From Bacillota bacterium (GTDB lineage Bacteria; Bacillota; Clostridia; Lachnospirales; Lachnospiraceae): a stretch of 64,000 bases of DNA. How positions within the stretch are numbered: the stretch's first letter is position 1; every line of letters starts with the position of its first letter. A program made the position numbers and the translations under genes. The stretch lies in contig JAEZKL010000102.1 in assembly GCA_023415475.1 (NCBI GenBank), positions 1 to 64,000 on the forward strand, read 5' to 3'. Shown here one piece after another: positions 56,856 through 64,000 of this stretch. The notes beneath the pieces were generated by a model. The model saw only the letters and a program-made list of their open reading frames with translations. It was not told the DNA's origin and did no database searches.

Positions 56856-58334
56856 CTATTCGATTTTAAGCACAACCACAGATTTTGGTGGAATACAAGC
56901 GTAAATCTGATTGTTTTCTAACCGTAGATTGCTATAAACAGTTTCAGTAATGGCTTCTGGATTCTCAAAGGTATTTCTGGCATTCATTTCATTTGAAGTC
57001 AGTATGGTACCTGATATTTTGCTTTTACTTGCCCCGAGAAGCTCGCAGTTTATTTCAACTTCTTGATTAGGATCTAGATTACAGAGGGATATATGAATGT
57101 TACCTTCTGCATCCATAGAGGAGGAAGCACTAAGCTGATCGATTTTTTCTTCACCATAATAGTAATATGTTTTCTCTAGGCTAGTTTCGAGTAATTCCGC
57201 ATTTTGATGTACAGCGAACATTTTAAATATATAATAGGTCGGTGTTAATATCATTTTATCCCCATCTGTTAAAATTACAGACTGTAATACATTAACCATC
57301 TGTGCTATATTAGCCATCTGGATACGGTCACAGTGGTTGTTAAAGAGGTTAAGATTGATACCTGCCACTATTGCATCGCGTAGGGTGTTTTGTTGATATA
57401 GAAAACCGGGATTTGTTCCCGGTTCCACTTGATACCAGGTACCCCATTCATCCACGATTAGTCCTACTCGCTTATTCTCGTCATATTTATCCATTATTTC
57501 AATGGTTTTTTCTATTAGCTCTTCCATATATAAAGTCATCTGTAATATACCAAACCAGTCTTTTTCGTCAAAATCGACAGCGGATCCCTTAGGCTGGCTC
57601 CAATCTAAGGGCATGGTATAATAATGTAGGCTGAGACCATCCATATAGTTACCTGCATTTTTCATTAATACTTCAGTCCAATTATAATCGTCTGCATTTG
57701 CACCACAGGCTACCTTATACAGTTTGTTTTCGCCAAAATTTCTAAGGTAGGTAGCATACCTGCGATATTCGTCGGCATAATACTCCGGACGCATTTGACC
57801 ACCGCATCCCCAATTTTCATTTCCAACTGCAAAATATTCTAGCTTCCAAGGCTCATCTCTGCCATTTTGCTTTCTTAAATTTGTCATAGGTGATATACCG
57901 TCAGAGGTAATGTATTCAACCCATTGCTGCATTTCTCTCACTGTACCGCTGCCTAGATTACCGCTGATATATGGAGCAGCGCCGATAAGCTCACAAAATT
58001 CCATGAATTCATGGGTGCCAAAATGATTGTTTTCGGTAACGCCACCCCAGTGCGTATTAATCATGGAAGGGCGATTTTCATAAGGCCCAATCCCCTCCAT
58101 CCAATGATAATCATCTGCAAAGCAGCCGCCTGGCCATCTGAGAACAGGTATTTTCATTGCTCTTAACGCATCGATTAAATCTTTACGTATTCCGTTAATA
58201 TTGGGAGTTGGTGAATCCTTGCCAACCCATATTCCTTCGTAGATACATCTGCCTAAATGCTCTGCAAAATGTCCATAAATATTTTTGTTAATTCTTCCCT
58301 TTCTAATCTCTGAATTTACTTTCATTTTTATCAT
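56856..58334 (-). CDS. GH51 alpha-L-arabinofuranosidase
   Basis: 492 residues, no signal peptide. Landmarks: [19 protein letters not shown] at the start, [13 protein letters not shown], acid/base Glu173 in GNENWGCGG, nucleophile Glu296 in VDEWGTW, and a C-terminal beta-sandwich. GH51 enzymes release terminal arabinofuranose from imported oligosaccharides in the cytoplasm. Start ATG 58334 with AAAGGA upstream; a perfect 12-bp palindrome lies just before the ribosome site. It stands opposite to the transport genes. Confidence 0.93.
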   Translation of the reverse strand: MIKMKVNSEIRKGRINKNIYGHFAEHLGRCIYEGIWVGKDSPTPNINGIRKDLIDALRAMKIPVLRWPGGCFADDYHWMEGIGPYENRPSMINTHWGGVTENNHFGTHEFMEFCELIGAAPYISGNLGSGTVREMQQWVEYITSDGISPMTNLRKQNGRDEPWKLEYFAVGNENWGCGGQMRPEYYADEYRRYATYLRNFGENKLYKVACGANADDYNWTEVLMKNAGNYMDGLSLHYYTMPLDWSQPKGSAVDFDEKDWFGILQMTLYMEELIEKTIEIMDKYDENKRVGLIVDEWGTWYQVEPGTNPGFLYQQNTLRDAIVAGINLNLFNNHCDRIQMANIAQMVNVLQSVILTDGDKMILTPTYYIFKMFAVHQNAELLETSLEKTYYYYGEEKIDQLSASSSMDAEGNIHISLCNLDPNQEVEINCELLGASKSKISGTILTSNEMNARNTFENPEAITETVYSNLRLENNQIYACIPPKSVVVLKIE

Positions 58335-58353
58335 GATATTATCCTTTCTTTCG

Positions 58354-58365
58354 TCAAACGTTTGA
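58354..58365 (-). promoter_or_regulatory. Operator palindrome before GH51
   Basis: TCAAACGTTTGA, a perfect 12-bp palindrome with the CG centre of LacI/CcpA sites, 20 bp upstream of the start codon. A related GAAAAACGATTAAC sits at 58435-58448. Confidence 0.6.
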
Positions 58366-58524
58366 TAATTAATGGGAAAAAGCTTCCAGGAAGATTAAAA
58401 TGTGGTATCTTTTTGAGCTATAGGGAGTTGATTTGAAAAACGATTAACATAATAAATTTAAAGGATAATAGTAGAATAGTCAATACTATATTTCAAAGAA
58501 ATTCAACAATATATACAAAAATTA

Positions 58525-58581
58525 TTGACAAATGTATACAATTATATATATAATGCTATATATAGAGGTAAAACGATAAAC
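58525..58581 (+). promoter_or_regulatory. Promoter plus operator of the chemoreceptor gene
   Basis: TTGACA (58525-58530), 18-base spacer, TATAAT (58549-58554), then operator-like GTAAAACGATAAAC at 58568-58581, close to the expected start of transcription. Confidence 0.65.
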
Positions 58582-58622
58582 AAAGAGGACGAGATAAAAT
58601 CAAAAAATGGAGGTAAGAAGGT

Positions 58623-60704
58623 TTGAAAACAAAATCGATTAGTTATAGAACTTTTTTTTCGAAAATAACAGGAAGCATCAGAGTAAAGCTTATACTATGT
58701 TTTTTGGTACCTGTCTTGTTCATTGTAATATTGGGAGCTGGAGCGTATCAAAGTTCTTCAAAGGCTATCATTAATACCTTTACCGATGCAACGGTGTCAT
58801 CGATTGAAAAAACCGGTGAATATTTCGACTTAATATTAAAGAATATTGAGGATAAAGCGGTTTCGTTTGCCGTTGATACTCAAATACGTGATTATTATGC
58901 AGGCAAATATTCGAATGACGTTCTTGAGAACGGAAACGCATTTAAAGCTGCAAGGAGTAGCGCGGCAATCATGGCGACTTCCGATCGTTATATTGAAAAT
59001 ATATTTATTATATCGGACGCAGGTAAGCCGATAACCACCTATGGTCAGTTTGATGATAAGGTTGATTCCTATATGAATTTTTCTGAAACACAAGAGGCAG
59101 CTCTGATCGATACAAACAAAAATACAAACCTATGGACGGGATACCATGCTTTTTTGGATGAACAACTGGAAATACCAAAGGATAAGTACGCGATTACCTT
59201 ATCAAAACCTCTTCTGAATGTAACAGCAAGACAGATTGGGTATCTTTTTGTCGATGTCACTACGAGTGTTATTACAGACGCGATGAAAACCTTGGAATTA
59301 CCGGAGAATAGCTATCTTGCATTTATATCACAGGATGGAAAAGAAATAACGCCGGATGGTATTGTTGCGGAACCCATTTTCACAAAACTAAAAGAATATG
59401 AAAATATACATACAAGTACGGAAAAAAACGAACACCTTACTATTACCTATAATGGGGAAGAGCATGAATTTATTTATTCTAGGATAGGAAATAGCGGAGC
59501 TGTTATCTGTGCTATGATACCCTCGTCATATCTTCTGGAGCAGTCAAATTCAATAAAAAACCTTACATTTATTCTGGTTGCAGTTGCGGCTATTTTCGCA
59601 ATAATGATTGGAGTCATAGTTGCATATGGGTTTGGAAAAGCAATAACAGAAATGATTCATACTTTATCCAGGGCTACCGAAGGAGATTTGACCGCTTCCG
59701 TAGATCATATACGCAAGGATGAATTCGGAATACTGTCAAAGAGTATTAATCATATGATTGGTAATTTGAATGAGATAATTAATAAGGCAACTAAGGTTAG
59801 TCAGACGGTTGCCGATTCCACCAGAAATGTTTCTGAAAATTCGATACTTTTATTGGAAGCTTCAAAGAATATTTCTGTTGCCATATCTGAAATTCAACAG
59901 GGGAATGTTCAACAGGCAGAAGGTACAGAGCAGTGCTTGAGGATAACGGATGAATTAGCGAACCAAATTAATATGGTTCATGAAAATGCCTTAGCTATTG
60001 AAAAAATTGCAGAGACTACTAAGAATGTGGTTAAGGATGGTATCGATGAGATTGATCGGCTTTCCGATGTAACGGATGAAAATGTTCGTGTTACGAATAA
60101 TACGATTAGAGATATTGAGGAGCTTGAAAAGGAATCCAAAGTAATAACAGATATTATAGGGGTAATTAACGGCATAGCAGGACAGACGAATTTGTTATCC
60201 TTAAATGCTTCTATTGAGGCCGCAAGAGCCGGCGAAGCGGGAAGAGGCTTTTCTGTAGTTGCAGATGAGATACGGGAGCTGTCGAACAAGTCAGTAACCG
60301 CTGCACGAGAAATTGAACAGATTATTAAGAATATTATAGCTAAGACTCATACCACTGTGAATACAGTTAAGCAGGCTGAGTCTATCTCCAAGTCTACCGA
60401 GGCTCGACTAAATAATGTGGTTCAGCTGTTTAATAACATAACGATTCATGTTGACGATTTAGCGGGTAGGATGGAAAGGATTACTGATAGTATTGGCGAA
60501 ATTAATCGGTCTAAAGTAGACACCCTGAATTCCATTGAAAGCATCTCTGCAGTTGCGGAGGAAACGACTGCTGCTTCACAGGAGGTTGATGCGACCGCCC
60601 AGCAGCAGGTGGAGGTTGTAACGAAGCTGAATGATGCTGCAAAAGCCCTTGGTCAGGATGTGGCAGAACTTGAAAATGCGATTGAGATATTTAAAACGAA
60701 ATAA
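58623..60704 (+). CDS. Methyl-accepting chemotaxis protein
   Basis: 693 residues from TTG 58623 (GGAGG nine bases upstream). TM1 (about 22-44), extracellular sensor of dCACHE type (about 45-313), TM2 (about 315-338), HAMP domain, then the signalling domain with the conserved hairpin tip GQTNLLSLNASIEAARAGEAG. It is placed between GH51 and an ABC transporter, and its promoter has the same operator type. So it is probably induced with arabinan genes and steers cells to their oligosaccharides, perhaps via a binding protein. Ligand inferred only. Confidence 0.9.
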   Translation: MKTKSISYRTFFSKITGSIRVKLILCFLVPVLFIVILGAGAYQSSSKAIINTFTDATVSSIEKTGEYFDLILKNIEDKAVSFAVDTQIRDYYAGKYSNDVLENGNAFKAARSSAAIMATSDRYIENIFIISDAGKPITTYGQFDDKVDSYMNFSETQEAALIDTNKNTNLWTGYHAFLDEQLEIPKDKYAITLSKPLLNVTARQIGYLFVDVTTSVITDAMKTLELPENSYLAFISQDGKEITPDGIVAEPIFTKLKEYENIHTSTEKNEHLTITYNGEEHEFIYSRIGNSGAVICAMIPSSYLLEQSNSIKNLTFILVAVAAIFAIMIGVIVAYGFGKAITEMIHTLSRATEGDLTASVDHIRKDEFGILSKSINHMIGNLNEIINKATKVSQTVADSTRNVSENSILLLEASKNISVAISEIQQGNVQQAEGTEQCLRITDELANQINMVHENALAIEKIAETTKNVVKDGIDEIDRLSDVTDENVRVTNNTIRDIEELEKESKVITDIIGVINGIAGQTNLLSLNASIEAARAGEAGRGFSVVADEIRELSNKSVTAAREIEQIIKNIIAKTHTTVNTVKQAESISKSTEARLNNVVQLFNNITIHVDDLAGRMERITDSIGEINRSKVDTLNSIESISAVAEETTAASQEVDATAQQQVEVVTKLNDAAKALGQDVAELENAIEIFKTK

Positions 60705-60847
60705 GGAAACAAACAATAGAAAATCGATATACATTAATAAATCAGCCAATAGATACTGTTTTAGATGTTTGGTTAGTGTTTTTGTATTAAATGCTTTTAG
60801 TTGTTTAAAAATTTAATATCAAAGCTCAACAAATTACACAAAAGCTA

Positions 60848-60897
60848 TTGACAAAATTAAGTAATTTGGGTATACTATGACTAGTAAAACGATTTAC
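60848..60897 (+). promoter_or_regulatory. Promoter plus operator of the LplB-type transporter
   Basis: TTGACA (60848-60853), 17-base spacer, TATACT (60871-60876), then GTAAAACGATTTAC (60884-60897), an inverted repeat with GTAAA/TTTAC arms over the expected start site. Confidence 0.7.
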
Positions 60898-60932
60898 AAT
60901 ATAAAAAGAGTAGTAGAGGGAGGCACCATTTA

Positions 60933-61856
60933 ATGAATAGTTTTAGCAAAAAGAAAAAGCTGAAGGGATATAGAGAATTCTTATATATTTTACCATTTTT
61001 AATTGTGGTATTGATATTTTCTTATTATCCTCTATATGGGTGGATATACTCGTTTTTTGATTATCAACCACCACTACCGTTTTCTTGGGACTCCTTTGTA
61101 GGTCTAAAGTGGTTTAAGGTGCTATTTAAAAATAAATCCTTTATGAATCAAACGGTGGAAGTGCTTCGTAACACTTTTGCTATGAGCGGCATTGCGTTAG
61201 CATTTTCTTGGCTTCCTATGTTTTTTGCTATTTTTCTCAATGAAATCAAGAATGTTCCTTTCCGTAAGTTTGTTCAGACAGCAACTACTTTACCGAACTT
61301 CATCAGTTGGGTATTGGTTTATTCGGTAGCATTTCTTCTTATGAGTAATAATGGTATGTTCAATTCTGTTGCTTTGGATCTGGGCATCATTGATACACCA
61401 ATTGATTTTTTGAAATCGAACGAGCATATTTGGTTTAAAATGTGGGTATGGTTGACCTGGAAGAACCTTGGATGGGCTGCCATCATGTACATAGCGGCAA
61501 TTTCCGGAATTGATGCGGAATTATTTGAGGCAGCACGAGTGGATGGAGCAAGCCGTTTGAAAATCATACGTAATATTACAATTCCTAGCATATTGCCTAC
61601 TTTTTTTGTACTTCTGTTACTAAATATTTCAAATATCCTGAATAACGGCATGGAACAGTATTTTGTCTTCCAAAACTCGTGGAATAGGGAACATATACAG
61701 GTTTTAGATTTGTATGTATACAATTTGTCTACCAGTAAACCACCTGTATATTCCGTATCAACCGCACTTAGTATGTTGAAGAGCATTGTAAGCTTGGTTC
61801 TGCTGTTTGCTGCGAACACCTTCTCTAAGTTGGTTCGTAAGGAAAGTATTATATAA
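60933..61856 (+). CDS. ABC transporter permease, LplB type
   Basis: 307 residues, six helices. Start region KKLKGYREFLYILPFLIVVLIFSYYPLYGWIYSF is typical of LplB/YtcP-associated permeases. EAA loop ELFEAARVDGASRLKIIRNITIPS. ATG 60933 follows GAGGGAGG. It pairs with the permease 11 bp downstream and the binding protein at 62891. These systems import complex plant-derived oligosaccharides. No ATPase is present here. Confidence 0.9.
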   Translation: MNSFSKKKKLKGYREFLYILPFLIVVLIFSYYPLYGWIYSFFDYQPPLPFSWDSFVGLKWFKVLFKNKSFMNQTVEVLRNTFAMSGIALAFSWLPMFFAIFLNEIKNVPFRKFVQTATTLPNFISWVLVYSVAFLLMSNNGMFNSVALDLGIIDTPIDFLKSNEHIWFKMWVWLTWKNLGWAAIMYIAAISGIDAELFEAARVDGASRLKIIRNITIPSILPTFFVLLLLNISNILNNGMEQYFVFQNSWNREHIQVLDLYVYNLSTSKPPVYSVSTALSMLKSIVSLVLLFAANTFSKLVRKESII

Positions 61857-61867
61857 AGGAGTGCATT

Positions 61868-62803
61868 ATGAAAAAGAAAAATCAATTAATCTTTGATAAA
61901 CGCAATAGGATAAAAAAACAATCCTTAAGCGATCGTTTGCTGGATGTAATAAATTATACCGTATTCTCGCTGTTTGCTTTTGTATGTGTATATCCGTTTT
62001 ATTATATTTTTATTAATACAATCAGCAATAATAAAATCAGTGAAAAAGGCGGTGTCGTATGGATACCCAAGGGAATACATTTTCAAAACTATATCGACGC
62101 ATTTAGAATACCCGGATTAGGTCAGGCTGCATTTATTTCGATATCCAGAACGGTAATTGGAACAGTCCTAACGGTGCTTATCGCTATATTTTTGGGATAT
62201 ATGTTTACCAGAGAGACTTTATATAAGCGAAAAGTGTGGTATCGATTTGTGGTTATAACCATGTACTTTAATGCAGGCATTATTCCCTGGTATTTAACAA
62301 TGATGAATTTAAAGCTTACCAATAACTTTCTTGGATACCTTTTGCCTACCATGATATCGCCTTTCTATATCATACTGACAAAGACCTATGTAGAATCGAC
62401 GCCCAAAGAGATACAGGAAGCGGCGGATTGTGATGGCGCCGGAGTTTTACAAATATTTTTTAAGATCATGCTACCTATATGTAAGCCGATTTTAGCTACG
62501 ATTGCGATCTTTACGGCGGTAGGACATTGGAATTCTTTCCAGGACACCTTGCTTTTAATGACGCAAGAGAAGTATTATACTTTGCAATTTATTTTATATC
62601 GATATCTGCAATCATCACAATCACTATCAGCAATCATTAATGCAACGGCAGGTAGCGCGGAAGCAATACTAGCTAATACTCAGACACAAACATCAATAAG
62701 AATGACAGTTACTATTATCGTAGCGCTTCCAATCATATTGGTTTATCCATTTTTTCAGAGATTCTTTGTAAAGGGAATCATGATTGGAGCTGTAAAGGGA
62801 TAA
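61868..62803 (+). CDS. ABC transporter permease, YtcP/LplC type
   Basis: 311 residues with six helices. EAA loop EIQEAADCDGAGVLQIFFKIMLP and the characteristic tail FVKGIMIGAVKG. AAAGGAG upstream of ATG 61868. It is the second half of the pair in the arabinan locus. Confidence 0.9.
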   Translation: MKKKNQLIFDKRNRIKKQSLSDRLLDVINYTVFSLFAFVCVYPFYYIFINTISNNKISEKGGVVWIPKGIHFQNYIDAFRIPGLGQAAFISISRTVIGTVLTVLIAIFLGYMFTRETLYKRKVWYRFVVITMYFNAGIIPWYLTMMNLKLTNNFLGYLLPTMISPFYIILTKTYVESTPKEIQEAADCDGAGVLQIFFKIMLPICKPILATIAIFTAVGHWNSFQDTLLLMTQEKYYTLQFILYRYLQSSQSLSAIINATAGSAEAILANTQTQTSIRMTVTIIVALPIILVYPFFQRFFVKGIMIGAVKG

Positions 62804-62890
62804 TGTTATTCGGGTAAATTAGTGGAGTTGAATGATATCCTTTATAAAGGGATCAGAATATATTAATTTAATTAAAAGAGGAGGAAGATT

Positions 62891-64000
62891 ATGAGATTTA
62901 AAAAGCAACTTAGTATTACAATTGTAATTATGCTGGTGTTTGCAATGTTTGCTACCGGTTGTACCAAAAAGACCGACAATACAAACGATACTACAAACAA
63001 CACTCCCACTCCTAAAGTTGAGGACAACAAAGATGCTTCAAGCAATACTGATACTCCAGAGCCATCCACACTTGAGCCAATGGTACTGGAAGTATACTCG
63101 CAACCAGCTAACTTCCAGGGTGAGCAACCCGGTTGGACAGCTAAGATATTAAAAGATAAATTTAATATAACTCTTAATATCATAGCTCCACAGGTAGCGG
63201 GAGGAGATATTTTTGCTGCTCGTTCAGCATCTGGTTTCTTAGGAGACTTGGTTGTTCTTGATAACGCGGACATTCAGTCTTGTATCAAATCAGGATTGAT
63301 TTATGACGTTACAGAGGGTATGAAAAAGTTAACTTCCTTTGAGGAGTATAAAAAACAGCTCGATGTATTTAACTCTTCCTTAGATGGCGTAGAGGATGGT
63401 GTATATTATGCATGGCCTACTGAGATGACAAATACTAGTCCAACTACATTTACACCTACCATCCCCGGTGTCGCACCCACTATCCCTTGGGATTATTATG
63501 CTGAGGTAGGCGCTCCTGAGTTAAATAACCTTTCCGATCTTGTAAAGACACTTCGTGCGATCCAAGATAAGCACCCGACCAATGCCAACGGTGACCCCAG
63601 CTATGGAATTACCTTGTGGCCTGATTGGGATGGAACCTCAATCGAGAATGTTAACCAGCTTACAAAGTGGTATGGTCAAGAAGTAAATGGTTCTATTCTG
63701 TTAGATACAGCTGGCAATAGAATTCCGTTAACCGATGATAACGGAGCTTATCATAAGATCCTTCAGTTCTATTTTGAAGCAAATCAGGCTGGTGTTGTAG
63801 ATCCTGACTCCGGAACACAGAACTGGGATTCAGTAAACAATAAATTCAACTCCAAACGTGCTTTCTTAATTTGGAATGACTGGCAGCAAGGCTTCTGGAA
63901 CACAACCGATCGTGGTAACAACGGTGAGAACTATATGATGGTTCCTATTAATGATATGAATATCTATCAGCCTTCTGATTCCTACTATGGTAGTGGTAGA
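62891..64000 (+). CDS. Extracellular solute-binding lipoprotein (3' end outside window)
   Basis: 370 codons are present with no stop. Lipobox ATGC (Cys24), Thr/Asn/Pro-rich linker (about 28-62) and a binding domain beginning LEVYSQPANFQGEQPGWTAKILKD, in the style of LplA/YtcQ proteins. ATG 62891 follows AGGAGGA. It completes the three-gene importer with the LplB and YtcP permeases. Substrate presumably arabino-oligosaccharides, by neighbourhood only. Confidence 0.88.
   Translation, partial: MRFKKQLSITIVIMLVFAMFATGCTKKTDNTNDTTNNTPTPKVEDNKDASSNTDTPEPSTLEPMVLEVYSQPANFQGEQPGWTAKILKDKFNITLNIIAPQVAGGDIFAARSASGFLGDLVVLDNADIQSCIKSGLIYDVTEGMKKLTSFEEYKKQLDVFNSSLDGVEDGVYYAWPTEMTNTSPTTFTPTIPGVAPTIPWDYYAEVGAPELNNLSDLVKTLRAIQDKHPTNANGDPSYGITLWPDWDGTSIENVNQLTKWYGQEVNGSILLDTAGNRIPLTDDNGAYHKILQFYFEANQAGVVDPDSGTQNWDSVNNKFNSKRAFLIWNDWQQGFWNTTDRGNNGENYMMVPINDMNIYQPSDSYYGSGR

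Overview
The window looks like chromosome of an anaerobic, plant-polysaccharide-degrading Firmicute, most likely a Lachnospiraceae relative (Lachnoclostridium/Anaerocolumna type). Reasons: low-to-moderate GC, strong AGGAGG-type ribosome sites, many lipoprotein signal peptides, sigma-A type promoters, LacI regulation with ABC import instead of TonB/SusCD, and two copies of a surface module (NHL-TPR, YIP1, DUF5696) that I associate from memory with Lachnospiraceae. No rRNA, tRNA or CRISPR array was seen.

Region 1 (1-12032) is a beta-mannan locus. A cut-off NHL-repeat/TPR membrane protein is followed by a YIP1 membrane protein, a large DUF5696 surface protein, two ABC permeases, a solute-binding lipoprotein, a secreted GH26 mannanase with a CBM35-like domain, a cytoplasmic GH130 phosphorylase and a cytoplasmic SGNH esterase resembling mannan acetylesterases. 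A small redox block follows (12040-13943): rhodanese lipoprotein, cytochrome-b5-like protein, bacteriohemerythrin.

Region 2 (14051-40580) is a large beta-1,3-glucan locus: a solute-binding lipoprotein, a 986-residue membrane-anchored binding protein, a permease pair, a fused NHL-TPR-YIP1 gene interrupted by an in-frame TGA, DUF5696, a second permease pair, a GH16 lipoprotein, a LacI regulator, a 1062-residue GH94/GH149/GH161-like phosphorylase, GH30, GH2, an intracellular GH16, a GH94 phosphorylase and a cupin. No ABC ATPase is present, so a shared MsmX/UgpC-type ATPase elsewhere is implied. The gene set suggests laminarin-like glucan is cut outside, imported as oligosaccharides and phosphorolysed inside.

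Region 3 (40768-47162) is housekeeping or accessory: an LTA-synthase-like sulfatase-fold protein, an FtsH paralogue, a SulP anion transporter and a small membrane protein.

Region 4 (47219-55453) is decaying. An S8 peptidase gene is cut off exactly after its catalytic GHGTHV motif by a ~3.7 kb element carrying a secreted metzincin-like protease, a lipoprotein and a multiply broken serine recombinase that has also lost its catalytic serine. A 9-bp repeat bounds the element. Beyond it are a GH127 gene joined to a GH31 remnant, and a GH43-CBM6 gene with two TAA codons where tyrosines are expected.

Region 5 (55520-64000) continues an arabinan/arabinoxylan locus: serine hydrolase, GH51 arabinofuranosidase, a chemotaxis receptor, an LplB/YtcP-type permease pair and a cut-off solute-binding lipoprotein. 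Several promoters here and in region 2 carry related LacI/CcpA-type palindromes centred on ACG.
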